Assembly: GCA_024291935.2 (NCBI GenBank)
Contig: CM044314.1
Coordinates: forward strand, 24,526,001 to 24,590,000
DNA from: Okapia johnstoni
Taxonomy: Eukaryota; Chordata; Mammalia; Artiodactyla; Giraffidae
Reading direction: 5' to 3'
Length of the DNA: 64,000 nt
The notes beneath the pieces are model-generated. The model worked only from the letters and a program-made list of their open reading frames with translations, was not told the DNA's origin and did not search any database. Each line of letters starts with the position of its first letter. The first letter of the stretch is position 1. Below, piece after piece: positions 1 through 12,603 of this stretch. The translations under genes and the position numbers were made by a program.

Positions 1-1838
1 ACTGGAAAAACTATAGCCTTGACTAGACGGACATTTCTTGGCAGAGGAATGTCTCTGCTTTTTAATATGCTATCTAGGTTGGCCATAACTTTCCTTCCAA
101 GGAGTAAGCATCTTTTAATTTCATCACTTCAGTCACCATCTGCAGTGATTTTGGAACCCAGAAAAATAAAGACAGCCACTGTTTCCACTGTTTCCCCATC
201 TATCTGCCATGAAGTGATGGGACCGGATGCCATGATCTTAGTTTTCTGAATGTTGAACTTTAAGCCAACTTTTTCACTCTCCTCTTCCACTTTCATCAAG
301 AGGCTCTTTAGTTCTTCTTCACTTTCTGCCATAAGGGTGGTGTCATCTGCATATCTGAGGTTATTCATATTTCTCCCAGCAATCTTGATTCCAACTTGTG
401 CTTCCTCCAGCCCAGAATTTCTCATGATGTACTCTGCCATATAAGTTAAATGAGCAAGGTGACAATATACAGCCTTGACGTACTCCTTTTCCTATTTGGA
501 ACAAGTCTGTTGTTCCATGTCCAGTTGTAACTGTTGCTTCCTAACCAGCATACAGGTTTCTCAAGAGGCAGGTCAGGTGGTCTGGTATTTCTGTCTCTTT
601 CAAAATTTTCCACAGTTTATTGTGATCCACACAGTCAAAGGCTTTGGCATAGTCAAAAGCAGAAGTAGATGTTTTTCTAGTACTCTCTTGCTTTTCCAAT
701 GATCCATCGGATGTTGGCAATTTGATCTCTGGTTCCTCTGCCTTTTCTAAAACAAGCTTGAACATCTGGAAGTTCATGGTTCATGTATTGTTGAAGATTA
801 GCTTGGAGAATTTTAAGCATTACTTTACTAGCGTGTGAGATGAGTGCAATTGTGTGGTAGTTTGAGCATTCTTTGGCATTGCCTTTCATTGAGATTGGAA
901 TGAAAACTGACCTTTTCCAGTCCTGTGGCCACTGCTGAGTTGTCCAAATATGCTGGCATATTGCGTGCAGCACTTTCACAGTGTCATCTTTCAGGATTTG
1001 AAATAGCTCAACTGGAATTCCATCACCTCCACTAGCTTTGTTCGTAATGATGCTTCCTAAGGCCCACTTGACTTCACATTCTAGGATGTCTGGCTCTAGG
1101 TGAGTGATCACACCATCATGATTGTCTGGGTCGTGAAGAACTTTTTTGTCTCATCCTGTTAGAGACAGACATTAGTCGAGTTTCGATTCATTATACTTGA
1201 AACTCAGACAATACTTGGTTCCTTTCAGATCTCTGCTTGAGCCCCATCAAAACCTTGATAACTTCAGTTTTCTTGAAGAGTTTTCTGGTCTTTTCCATTC
1301 TATTCATTTCCTCTATTTCTTTGCATTGTTTACTTAAGAAGGCTTTCTTTTGTCTCCTGATATCTTCTGGAACTCTACATTCAGTTGGGTATATCTTTCC
1401 CTTTATCTCTTACTTTTTGCTTTGCTTCTTTCCTCAGCTATTTGTAAAGCCTTGTCAGACAACCACTTTGCCTTCCTGTATTTCTTTTTCTTGGTACTGG
1501 TTTTGGTCACTGCATTCTGTACAATGTTTGAACCTCTATCTAAAGTTATTCAGGCACTCTGTCTACCATGTCCAATCCCTTGAATCTATTTGTCACTTCC
1601 ACTGTATAATCATAAGGGATTTGATTTAGGTCATACCTGAATGGCCTAGGGGTTTTCCCTACTTTCTGCAGTTTAAGTCTGGATTTTGCAATAAGAAGTT
1701 GATGATCTCAGCCACAGTCAACTCCAGGTCTTGTTTTTTCTGACTGCATAGAGCTTCTCCATCTTCAGCTCCAAAGAAGACAATCAACCTGGTTTCGGTA
1801 TTGACCATCTGGTGATGTCCATTTTTGCCAACCCAATA
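1..1838 (-). mobile_element. BovB (RTE) LINE, partial, cut by the left window edge
   Basis: On the minus strand fragments of the reverse transcriptase are readable: GGDGIPVELFQILKDD, KGNAKECSNYHTIALISHAS, LPDVQACFRKGRGTRDQIAN, and the catalytic block RYADDTTLMAES near 310-360. The element's 5' part reaches about 1838 with the BovB start of the region ATGGTCAATACCGAAACC. Frames are broken, so it is inactive. Confidence 0.92.
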
Positions 1839-1855
1839 AAACAGAGAATAATGAA

Positions 1856-3165
1856 GTCAGTTTTCATTCCAATCCCAAAGAAAGGCAATGCCAAAGAATG
1901 CTCCAACTACCACACAATTGTACTCATCTCACACACTAGTAAAGTTATGCTCAAAATTCTCCAAGCCAGGCTTCAACAATACGTGAACCGTGAACTTCCA
2001 GATGTTCAAGCTGGTTTTAGAAAAGGCAGAGGAACCAGAGATCAAATTGCCAACATCTGTTGGATCACTGAAAAAACAATAGAGTTCCAGAAAAACATCT
2101 ATTTCTGCTTTACTGACTATGCCAAAGCCTTTGACTGTGTAGATCACCACAAACTGTGGAAAATTCTTAAAGAGATGGGAATACCAGACCACCTGACCTG
2201 CTTCCTGAGAAACCTGTATGTAGGTCAGGAAGCAACACATGGAACAACAAACTGGTTCCAAATAGGAAAAGGAGTATGTCAAAGCTGTGTATTGTCACGT
2301 TGCTTATTTAACTTACATGCAGAGTACATCATGAGAAGCATTTGGCTGGATGAAGCACAAGCTGGAATCAAGATTGCCAAGAGAAATATGAATAACTTTA
2401 GATATGCAGATGACACCACCCTTATGGCAGAAAGTGAAGAACTAAAGAGCCTCTTGATGAAAGTGGAAGAGGAGAGTGAAAAAGTTGGCTTAAAGCTCAA
2501 CATTCAGAAAACTAAGATCATGGCATCCGGTCCCATCACTTCATGGCAAATAGATGGGGAAACAGTGGAAACAGTGACAGACTTTTTCTGGGGGGTTACA
2601 AGACCACTGCAGATGGTGACTGCAGCCGTGAAATTAAAAGATGCTTACTTCTTGGAAGAAAAGTTTGACCAATCTAGACGGCATATTAAAAAGCAGAGAC
2701 ATTTCTTTGCCATCAAAGGTCCATCTAGTCAAGGCTATGGTTTTTCCAGTAGTCATGTATGGATGTGAGAGTTGGACTATAAAGAAAGCTGAGCGCCAAA
2801 GAATTGATGTTTTTGAACTGTGGTGTTGGAGAAGACTCTTGAGGACTACAAGGATATCCAACCAGTCCATCCTAAAGGAAATCAGTCCTGAATGTTCATC
2901 GGAAGGACTGATGTTGAAACTGAAACTCCAGTACTTTGGCCACTTGATTGAAGAGCTGACGCATTGGAAAAGACTCTGATGCTGGGAAAGATTGAAGGTG
3001 GGAGGAGAAGGGGATGACAGAAGATGAGGTGGTTTGATGACATCACTGACTCAATGGACATGAGTTTGAGTAAACTCCAGGTGTTGGTGATGGACAGGCA
3101 GAACTGGCGTGCTGCAGTCCATGGAGTCACAAAGAGTCGGACATGACTCAGCGACTGAACTGACT
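1856..3165 (+). mobile_element. BovB (RTE) LINE, 5'-truncated
   Basis: A frame of about 300 codons covers the reverse transcriptase: SVFIPIPKKGNAKECSNYHT, GFRKGRGTRDQIANICWI, FTDYAKAFDCVDHHKLWKIL and RYADDTTLMAESEE. It continues to the 3' tail ending GACTGAACTGACTT. The copy lacks the N-terminal endonuclease region. It faces the copy to its left head to head. Confidence 0.92.
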
Positions 3166-3169
3166 TAAT

Positions 3170-3679
3170 GAAATAAGCACATATAGATTACCTAGTAATA
3201 AATTCATAGTGGACTAATTTATTTGGAGAAAATTATGAAAATCATTGTTTATTAAATGGATTATAAAACAATTGTCATTTTCCATCTTAAACATCATGTT
3301 TGGTCCTGTCAAAATTTTTTCTTTCTGTTCAGTTCCCTTATTTCTTTATGTTATGAATAAAGTTCAGAAAAAACAATACTAGAGGAGTTCTTTTCTTGAA
3401 ACTGATGTATTGAAAGTCCAGGCAACCATAGAAATGTTCCTGAATTTTCAAAGAATAGATACATCAGTGAACATAGACTATTTTGAATATGGAGGACAGA
3501 TGCAATTTAAACCTGCTCTAGCAGGAGGGACAGTCTCAACTTGTGTAACCAATATAATCAATATCAAGCATCAGGCACAGCTGTACCAAGGGGGCAAACA
3601 TTATTTTAGATCAGGCTTCACCCTCTCTATTCTGTATTTTTCTTCTGGTTTTTTTTTTTTTTTTTGCAATGACTCTTTT
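3170..3679. other. Non-coding, no feature recognised
   Basis: AT-rich sequence with a poly(T) run at 3649-3665. An open frame here has no recognisable similarity. Confidence 0.6.
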
Positions 3680-3891
3680 GGGCTTCCCTGGTGGCTTAGA
3701 GGGTAAAGCATCTGCCTGCAATGTGAGAGACCTGGGTTCAATCCCTGGGTTGGGAGATCCCCTGGAGAAGGAAACGGCAACTCACTCTAGTACTCTTGCC
3801 TGTAAAATCCCGTGGACGGAGGAGCCTGGTAGACTACAGTCCATGGGGTCGAAAAGAGTTGGACACGACTGAGCGGCTTCACTTTCTTTTC
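3680..3891 (+). mobile_element. Bov-tA SINE
   Basis: It has the tRNA-derived head GGGCTTCCCTGGTGGCTTAG with B-box-like GGGTTCAATCC, followed by the Bov-A body CCACGG...GGAGCCTGGTAG and tail. A poly(T) run (3649-3665) precedes it. Confidence 0.92.
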
Positions 3892-5904
3892 ACTTTAATG
3901 ACTCTTTGCTTATTTTCTTTGTGTTGGTATTTCATAGTTCATATTCATTTTGTAGACAAGAACATGGGGAGCACCATGACTGGGAACTAGCATCTCTCTC
4001 CTGAGCCCAAGTGAAAATTCCTGGAAGTGAAAGTGGATTTGGACAACAGGATCGTAGCTCTGGGTGTTATGTGGAGAGGTTAGAGTTTTCCATTAGAGTG
4101 AGGGAAGACGGCCTTCTTTTTTTCAGAGTGTGTAAGCTTTCTGACTCTGCAGATGTCATAAGGTACGTGCAGCTACTTTCCTTTTCCAACCTGAGTCACC
4201 TTCTTGCTGCAGCACCCATCTCTCTCCCACTGTTCACAGTCAAAAAGGCTTGGAAAATCCTCATTTCCCCATCTTCCACTCACCACTCCACCCACTCACA
4301 ATGCACATATACCCCCTCCACTAAACAGCCCTTACGACGGTGCCCTAGCCTGTGTGCCATTCCCAGTAGGTAGGTTCCAGGCACCTTGTGCTTGATATCT
4401 CAGCAGCAGGGACCCTTGTGATGGCTCACTCATGCTTAAAGCAGGAATATTTCAACTGCCACAGATCACAGAGCCTAAATTACCTACAGAGCTCAGTCCT
4501 GGGCTCACACTCCATCCACACCCTTGCCTGGTCCCCTCCTCTGTAAGCAGAAGACACGAAACACACAGGCACTTCATAAATGTGAGTCAGAGGGACAGCT
4601 GGATGAATGGATAAGGAATGGATGACCAAGGTTCTAGGCACTCCAGGACTCTGGGCAGCTCTTCCAAGCCTGATGGACATTGACCTCTGCAGGATCACTC
4701 AGGAGGTCCCATCCCAGGGAGCTTCCCTGGGCTTTGCATCGTCCCTCTGGGCCTGGGGAACCAGTTCCCAAAGCTTTTCTGAATCTGCACATCATCGCAG
4801 AGTGGGTTGGTGAAGAAAAGCTCATTCTCGGGTCCTGTGTTTCCTGGGTACTTGCAGAGAATCTTTCTTCCTACAGCAACCCACTGGCAGAGTGGGAATA
4901 ACCTTGTTTGAGGCGCAAAGTAAACTCATTCCTTCCCACATAAGTATCCGTGCTGGCCCCAGATGCTTTCAGAGCAATGTTATCAATTGTCTCCACAGCC
5001 AGAGAAGGACAGCATCCATCATTCATTCTTTATTCAGGGAAATGGCACCTAAGAACCTGATTTTCACTGACTACTTTAGTAACTGCTCTGAATTCACACA
5101 GACATATCATAGATAGCACTTTTCTTAAAAATAAACACCACAAAAAATGTGTATGATTTTGGGGGGTTATTTTTAATTTAAATAAACAAGCATATAAATA
5201 CTAATACAATGTACTCAGAGCAAGGATTTTTAAGTTTTACATTACAACAGAACTATAATTAATGTGACAGAACTTTCAAAAGACATTTTGACATGTAATT
5301 TTACCTTTCCTGACAGTCCAAGTTATCAACTTTGCAGTTAGCAACCATATAGACTAAATAAGTAAATAAACTTCATTGCTACTTTTTTGATAGCTGACAA
5401 AAAGATAAATAAATACACGTGGAAAAATGAAATGCTGTCTTATGGCAAAAGAGGTCATTGTTTCCTGCTGTAACTACATCAGTAAGATTTATATACTTAT
5501 GTGTGTATACATATATGTGTATTCTTTGATTTTGGATAGTACTGAAATCTCCTTTTAATATAATTTTTATGTACTGTACATATACTTTACTTGGAATTTG
5601 AAACTAAAAATATTAAACATTAACAAAGAACAATGAATAACTCCTATTTTGAAATTTTATTTTTTATTTTATTTTTTGTCTTGAGTGTTTTGGTCATATT
5701 TACTGCTGTAGAGCTTTAACGTGAACGTATTCAAAAGTGTTCACTTCCACGGAATCCCAATTTGGTTTTCCGTTTTTACGGCTCATCAGAACCTAGACCA
5801 GGTCTGCATCGTGTAACACCACCACCTCGTGGCTAAATACTTCATTACACAGTAATCCCAAATTAAATTCCTATTCAAGTAAGATCTTTCAAAAAATCAT
5901 TAAC
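3892..5904. other. Non-coding, no feature recognised
   Basis: Several short overlapping open frames at 4.0-5.1 kb occur on both strands without codon-like bias or splice support. The second half is AT-rich. I see no repeat I can name. Confidence 0.55.
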
Positions 5905-6376
5905 TTTGAGTCAGTTCCAGTGAGGTGGATGAACCTAGAGCTTATTTACAGAGTGAAGTAAGTCAGAAAGAGAAAGACAAATACCATATATTAACGCATA
6001 TGTATGGAATCTAGAAAGATGGTACGCATGATCTTACGTGCAGGGCGGCAAAGAAGATACAGACGTTAAGAATAGACTTTTGAACTCAGTGGGAGAAGGA
6101 GAAGGTAGGATGACTTGAGAGAATAGCATTGAAACATATCCCTTAGCATATGTAAAATAGATGACCAGTGCGAGTTTGATGTATGATGCAGAACACCCAA
6201 AATCGGTGCTCTGTGACAACCTGGAGGGATGGGGCGGGGAGGGAGGTGAGAAGCGGGTTCAGGATGGAGGAGACGCATGTATATCTGTGGCCGATTCATA
6301 CTGATGTATGGCAAAAGCCATCACAATATTGTAAAGTAACTATCCTCCAATTAAAATAAATTAATACAATTTTTAA
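5905..6376 (+). mobile_element. L1 3' UTR end, ruminant type
   Basis: The text includes GTGAAGTAAGTCAGAAAGAG and the ruminant L1 terminal motif AACTATCCTCCAATTAAAAT followed by an A-rich end. Confidence 0.85.
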
Positions 6377-7435
6377 AAAAATCATTGACAACCATTGAAA
6401 CAATCAGAAATATACAACCCATAACCAAAGACACAAGGACTGAGATATTTACATGTTCATCACACATCAAATACACTTTAATATTTTACGATGTGTGAAT
6501 CTTTACATTCCTGAACAAACTAAAGCATTGCATTTCCTGAAGGTAAATTCTGACAGGTTTTTAAAGAACATTAACTAAGTCACATGGAAAAAAACAAAAT
6601 CAAATACCTCTTAACCTTCCTGCCAACTCTGCTTTCTGAAGACTCATGGGACGCTGTGTGTGTGGTGTGTTTTAACCATTGTTTTTTTGTTTATAAAGCT
6701 ATGCATGTTCATTTCAGAAAACTTAAAAATTACAGAATTTTATTCTTCTGGTTCCAAATCCATCAGGGGCATTTCCTGTATTGACAGTGATGGGAAATGA
6801 TGATTTCAGGACTCCCTGGACTGGCTTTCCTCACGGTGGGTCTCAAGGCCCTGGCTGGGCAGAGGAGACTGGAGATGCTCCCTGCCTCAGTCCCCCAGCA
6901 CCCTCCACACTTCCCTCCGCCTTCAGTCCTGCATCTGAGCCTGGCCTGTTCTCTTAATAAATGAAGAGTGACAGTGACTTCCAAAGCACAAGGGAGAGGC
7001 TGCTCCAAACTCAGCCTGTTGGCCCCAAACTAGGACACTGGGTCTAGGCAGGACTCAGTGAGGAAAGGCACAGACCACTAGACCAGAGCTGGCAAGAAGC
7101 TGAAGTGGAATTCATTCACTCATTCCACAAATATTTGGTGAGTTCCAACCAAACTGTGTCTAAGATACAGATGGATAAGACGGTTTGGGGTGTACAGTTT
7201 TAATTGCTAAGGTGGTTCAATGATCATTAACCACAAGTACCAGAGACAAAATGAACACTAACATATAACAAATAAAAAGGAGAAGAAATATAAACTTCTG
7301 ATTTATCTTGCAAAATGATATTACTCAGTGATTTGCTTGCCATGAAGCATAACAATTACCACACACACCTACACTTTCACCCATTCCAAATTTAATTTTG
7401 CTAAAAGCACAGTATAATGAGTATTTCATTCGTGC
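6377..7435. other. Non-coding, no feature recognised
   Basis: The motif ATTCATTCACTCATTCCACA with AAATATTTGG near 7105-7140 hints at an ancient interspersed repeat, but it is too short to name. Confidence 0.5.
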
Positions 7436-7448
7436 CTGCTCAGGCTTT

Positions 7449-7755
7449 CTTTTGGGCTTCCCTCGTAGCTCAGTTGGTAAAGAATCCGCCTGCAATGCGG
7501 GAGACCCTGGCTCAATTCCTGGGTCAGGAAGATCCACTGGAGAAGGGATGGGTTACCCACTTCGGTATTCTTGGGTTTCCCTTGTGGCTGAGCTGGTAAA
7601 GAATCTGTTTGCAATCCTGGAGGCGTAGGTTCGATCCCTGGATTGGGAAGATCCCCTGGAGAAGGGAAAGGCTACCCACTCCAGTATTCTGGCCTGGAGA
7701 ATTCCATGGACTGTATAGTCCATGGGGTGGCGAAGAGTCAGGCACTGTTCACTCA
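7449..7755 (+). mobile_element. Bov-tA SINE with two tandem tRNA-type heads
   Basis: Two heads, GGGCTTCCCTCGTAGCTCAG and GGTTTCCCTTGTGGCTGAGC, each with a GTAAAGAATC anticodon-region motif, are followed by one Bov-A body. A 13-bp duplication CTGCTCAGGCTTT at 7436-7448 and 7756-7768 flanks the whole, so it inserted as one unit. Confidence 0.88.
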
Positions 7756-7831
7756 CTGCTCAGGCTTTACTGTGTCATATTTACAGGACAGTGCTGTCTT
7801 CTCCAAATTAAAAGAGAGCTAAAGCTGCCAC

Positions 7832-8042
7832 TGGTGGCTCAGAGGTTAAAGTGTCTGCCTGCAATGTGGGAGACCTGGGTTTGATCCCTGGGTCGGGGAG
7901 ATCCCCTGGAGAAGGAAATGGCACCCTACTCCAGTATTCTTGCCTGGAGAATCCCATGGACGGAGGAGCCTGGTAGGCTACAGTCCATGGGGTCACAAAG
8001 AGTCGGACACGACTGAGTGACTTCACTTTCACTTTCAATTTC
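7832..8042 (+). mobile_element. Bov-tA SINE
   Basis: The tRNA-like head and Bov-A body are complete. The target duplication AAAGCTGCCAC is seen at 7821-7831 and 8043-8053. Confidence 0.92.
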
Positions 8043-8129
8043 AAAGCTGCCACCAGTGCTATTCCTTAGAGTCCAGAAAATAAAACATTTGAGTAGCAGT
8101 TAAGAACATAATATCTAACTGTAGATCTA

Positions 8130-8252
8130 TTTTTAATTTAATTTTTAAAACTGTTTATTTTTTAATTGAAGGATAATTACTTTACAGAATTTTATTGTTT
8201 CCTGTCAAACATCAACATGAATCAGCCATAGGTATACATATGTCAAACTGTA
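8130..8252 (-). mobile_element. L1 3' end fragment
   Basis: It starts as an antisense A-rich end and then TTTAATTGAAGGATAATTAC, followed by the L1 motif CATGAATCAGCCATAGGTAT. Confidence 0.75.
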
Positions 8253-8914
8253 GCTCTTAGGAGTGAAAATATTGTTTATGTCAAAGATGATGTTACTAGA
8301 CCTACAATGGTCATAGCCTCATGTACCTTAGCAAACAAGCTGTCAGCACTCTTCCTACAGCTTAGAATTTCAAACAGCCATGTTGACAATTATTGCCTAG
8401 ACAACCTAAGATCTCCCTGAGACTAGCTCTTGGAGATGATATCGCGAGGTCCCCAGCAAGTTCTCACTGGCAATAGGAATGACTCCCACGTTTGGGGATT
8501 TCTGGGTCCAGCCACAGTGGGACTATGCAAACACATTCCCACCCTGACTAGCACCCAGATAACCACGTTTTAAACATGCAACTGAGCTAGAAAGTGAGCA
8601 AAGGGAGCCACCCAGGCCAGGTGGCAAAGAGAAGTTAAAACATGACCACATACTCTGCTGACCACACAGAACTTCACTAAGCACAAAATTCCTTCCCATG
8701 GGGAGACAGAAAAGCAAACAAATAAGGAAAGCACACAGGTATTGATGGTGAGCTCTACAAAGAGAAGAAGACAGGAGGGCGTGGATATGCTGTGAGGGAG
8801 GCGGGGAGGGGGCTCCCAGAAGCAGGAAGTGGCTGCTGACAGCTGGCTAGGGAGAGAAGACCCTGCAGAGCTCTCAGCAGAGCACATGACTTAGGTTTAT
8901 CGGGCTCCTTGAGA

Positions 8915-8967
8915 CTGCCAATATTGGCAGCCACAATATAATATTGAATCTAATAATATTCAATATT
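8915..8967 (+). repeat. 16-bp perfect palindrome next to a 10-bp inverted repeat
   Basis: CTGCCAATATTGGCAG at 8915-8930 is its own reverse complement. AATATTGAAT at 8940-8949 and ATTCAATATT at 8958-8967 form a 10-bp stem with an 8-nt loop. Confidence 0.9.
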
Positions 8968-9214
8968 GAATCCCCTGGGAAGGGATTCCGTTGCCTCTGA
9001 TCACCCCGTTGATAGGGAGGAATGCCTGCCTTGAATAAATGACACAATAGGGACAGATGGAGTGGTCCAAGCACAATCCTATGGGGCCCTCCCAGATACA
9101 AAAGCATTTCTGTGCTCTTGTTTCTTATTGAGGGGAAAAAGTTTTAGCTTCCTAGACCTTCTCTGAGTTCCAAAGGGCAGATGGAGGGAATGCAGGAATA
9201 AAAGAAAAGTCGAT

Positions 9215-9420
9215 GTACTGGTGTGAGAGTTGGATAATAAAGAAGGCTGACTAAAGAATTGATGCTTTCGAATTATAGTGCTGGAGAAGATTCTTGAGAG
9301 ATTGATGCTGAAGCTGAAGCTCCAACACTTTGACCACCTGATGCAAAGAGCTGACTCATCGGAAAAGACCCTGATGCTGGGAAAGATTGAAGGCAGGAGG
9401 AGAAGAGAGCCGCAGAGGAT
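9215..9420 (+). mobile_element. BovB 3' fragment with internal deletion
   Basis: The text matches the BovB region GTGAGAGTTGGA ... TGGAGAAGATTCTTGAGAG, then skips part of the consensus and resumes at TTGATGCTGAAGCTGAAGC through GATGCTGGGAAAGATTGAAG. Confidence 0.8.
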
Positions 9421-12009
9421 TACAATTTTTTTGTAATTTTTTCTCCATGGTGTTTGCCATTCTTCAAATCTATATACTCATACGCTCTGCTAAACTGTGC
9501 AGCACCTTCATTTACAATCAAACTTTATTTCTCAGTAACATCTGTAAGCACCCAATTCTTTTCATTTCAAAATGTGCTTTCCACTATTTCCTAGGAAATA
9601 TAAATTTTATATCATGTAGACTGCTAAATTTTATATACTTGTGAAGTCTAATTTAAGAAATGTAATCTAAATTACCTGAGCCTATTTTTAGATTATTAGT
9701 ATTCACAAAATCTCGCTGAACCCTCTAAAATTAATATATTTCTACAAATTTATAGTCATACATCCCTTCTACTACATTTCTAGCACAAGTTAGAATCTTT
9801 TGAAGATTCTGTTCATATAGCTACTTACTGAAAATATCTTTCAAATTCATGATTCATGTTCATGAATAATATTCTCCTTTTATTCAGTCTGTATGCTATG
9901 GCTCATATTTTTAAATAACCAAATTGAAGTAAAGTATATACACTATACCTGTATTTTGTTAGTAGAAACTGAAAGTATAGATTTAAATTACTAAAAATAT
10001 ATTTTCAGTGCTGTGAGAATTTAAGTTTTACTATGTTTTTGTCTAACAAGTATAATTTTTTGGCCTTAAGAAATAATTTAATTCTTGTAATTTTAGTGAT
10101 ATGGATAACTTTATCTTTTTGATTCAGATTACAGATTCTGCTCTCTTCAGTTTCACACACCAATAATAAGAAGAAAGGAATATTATTGTAGAATCCTCTT
10201 TCCAACTAAGGTACTTGATTTAGTTATAAACTTAGCAGATCCTTGAAAAGTGACAATAGTTGGTTTTGGTCTCTCACCCACGCCTTCTTTCCTCCCTCCC
10301 TCGCCTGCCTTGTCTCCTTCCTTCCCTGCTTCCTCAGTCCCTCCCTCTTTCCCTTCCTTCCTTCTCTCCTTCCTCCCTTCCTTCCTTCTTTTCCTAGAGG
10401 CTTCTGGTTTCCATTGCAGTATCAAGGATGTGTAAATTTTGCATTTTAATGAAACTTGCTAAGCCAATCAAAAAGAAAAAGAGTAAACAGATATGTCAAC
10501 AACTTTTGGAAGATGGGAGAGTATGAGTTAGGAGACCTGAAAAACTTGAATGTCGGGTGCTTAGAAAGGACTTACTAAAAAGTCACAACATAATTACCAT
10601 TTTGGAAACCCAGAAGGATTCGGGGATTAAGGCCACCAGATTATGAATCTGAGTGACCTCAAAGAGGCAGTCCTTTTGCTTCTGGATCATCCAGACCTTG
10701 ATGTTCTCTACTGTATCCATGGTGTGAGTATAGCAGAAAATGTACTTGTATGTATTTGGAAACACTTCCAAAACTACTTCCTGTGTGAGTTCATTATAAA
10801 ATAAAAGTATGAAACTGAAAATAGCATTGCAGTCGATCAAGGGGAGCTCTTCAGGGTTAATATGATAGACTGACTACTTTTCTTTTTTTTTCTTTTCTGC
10901 CAATTTGGGTGGGGGGGAAAATTTACCCCTTGGAGTATTAAGAAGTCATCACATAATTGTCACCCTCCATGTTTTTTTTTTTTTTTTCTAGAATTCCTGG
11001 TTCATTATAATCAGCGTGAGAATTGTTTTAAATATCAATCAGTTTAAAAACCAAACTTTTAAGAGTTTCTCAATATCGTGGAGACAGCCTTTTATCTGTA
11101 AATTAGAAATCACGTTTTCATGTGAAAATGTCAAAAACAAAAGACTTGTTATCTTCTCCATTATCTTACTTTTTGGCATCCCTTTCAGTTATATATAAAT
11201 GGTAAAACATTTATAATATTTGCTGTAGGTGAATCTTGTTAAAAATAAAATATGGGTGACCATAAAGTCTGGCAATACTGACAGTTTTTTTTAATTGATA
11301 GAATCCCCTTGAAGGTTTCATCCAGGGTAAATGTGCAAGTTGATGCCATGGAAGTCAGACACATAAATCATCTGAAGCAACATATGACAGATGTACGTGC
11401 AATTATTGATGGGAATGTTTCTTTACTGCACAACTGTTCATTGCAGTTTTGCACAGTTGATTGAACTATGAATTACCAAGGGGGGAAAATCACATTCACA
11501 TGTCATTGCAGTAAACTATTTAATATGAACATTTGTCTGTTTTCGGTTTTCAGTTTATTCAACTTAAATTCAAAGGACTGAATAATAATCAGTCTAATAA
11601 TGTTAAGAGAGTCAACTTGAAAAGGAAATAATATACTTTGTAAGCATTTCCTGTATGGAATTTTTTCTAATTGGTCCCATTTTATTATGATCATGGAACC
11701 TAACTGCATAATTTTCACTACAAAAAAAAATACCACCCAGTAGAATACTAAAGGACATCAACAACCACATTCCATCATGCTGTGATTCAATGAGATAGTA
11801 GGGAAGTAAAATAGAAAATTAGTTATAAATTTGTAAATCATAGAAAATACAAGAAGGGAATTTCTGTTGAAATAAATAGGCCAAAAGAGCCCTCATGTCA
11901 GTTCTGCTTCTCTTAGAGGAAGGACTGTGATATTGTGATATTGTCATCCTGATGGATAATCTGCCTTAACCAAGGACTAACGTTCTTCAGCTATCATTAA
12001 AGTAGATTT
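9421..12009. other. AT-rich non-coding DNA
   Basis: Apart from the polypyrimidine tract and a poly(T) run near 10970-10987, nothing was recognised. No open frame is convincing. Confidence 0.55.
10284..10395 (+). repeat. Polypyrimidine (CCTT/CCCT)n tract
   Basis: About 110 bases are nearly pure C/T on the plus strand. The short open frames across it are low-complexity artefacts. Confidence 0.9.
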
Positions 12010-12018
12010 TAACAAGGC

Positions 12019-12147
12019 GATGGAGAAGGAAATGGCAACCCACTCCAGTGTTCTTGCCTGGAGAATCCCAGGGACGGCAGAGCCTGGTGGGCTGCCGTCT
12101 ATGGGGTCGCATAGAGTCGGACACGACTGAAGCTACTTAGCTTTAGC
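12019..12147 (+). mobile_element. Bov-A SINE monomer
   Basis: The body GGAGAAGGAAATGGCAACCC ... GGACACGACTGAAGC has no tRNA head. The duplication TAACAAGGC is at 12010-12018 and 12148-12156. Confidence 0.92.
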
Positions 12148-12377
12148 TAACAAGGCAAAGAAACCTAGTTACTTATGAGCAACAAGAAATATGTATGTAT
12201 TATCACTAAAGTGCTCTCTTTGGAAAGAGCTGGATATACAAAGTAAGAATTTTGATGATTTATGTACACTTTGTTTACTAAAATGCACACTTTGATTATT
12301 TATGTACATTTTCCTCAATTCAGAAGTGAAGAAGTCCCTTCTGGCAATTTTATCAGATCATGTGTATATATCAAGTG

Positions 12378-12603
12378 TATGATTCCCAGATGGCGCACTG
12401 GTCAAGAATCCACTTGCCAATGCAGGAGATGCAGGAGATGCAGATTCTATCCCTGTGTGGGGGAAGATCCCCTGGAGAAGGAAATGGCAACCCACTCCAG
12501 TATTCTTGCCTGGGAAATCCCATGGACAGAGGAGCCTGGCAGGTTATAGTCCATGGGGTTGCAAAGAGTTGGACATGACTTAGTGACTAGACAACAACAA
12601 CAA
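12378..12603 (+). mobile_element. Bov-tA SINE with short internal triplication
   Basis: The head is TTCCCAGATGGCGCACTGG and the body ends in an (ACA)n-type tail. Within the head region GCAGGAGAT-type units are tandemly repeated near 12422-12440. Confidence 0.88.

Noticed and set aside
1812..2768. Long reverse transcriptase open frame as a possible host gene
   Set aside because: It is a 5'-truncated BovB with frame breaks further on and no endonuclease domain.
7449..7755. tRNA-like SINE heads as functional tRNA genes
   Set aside because: They lack a complete cloverleaf and continue into SINE bodies; the same holds for all Bov-tA copies here.
10183..10435. Lys/Glu- or Pro-rich open frames at the polypyrimidine tract
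   Set aside because: Low-complexity artefacts of a C/T-rich repeat, open on both strands.
11265..11500. Possible mariner-like segment (GGGTGACCATAAAGTCTGGC)
   Set aside because: No matching second terminal repeat or transposase remnant could be found by eye.
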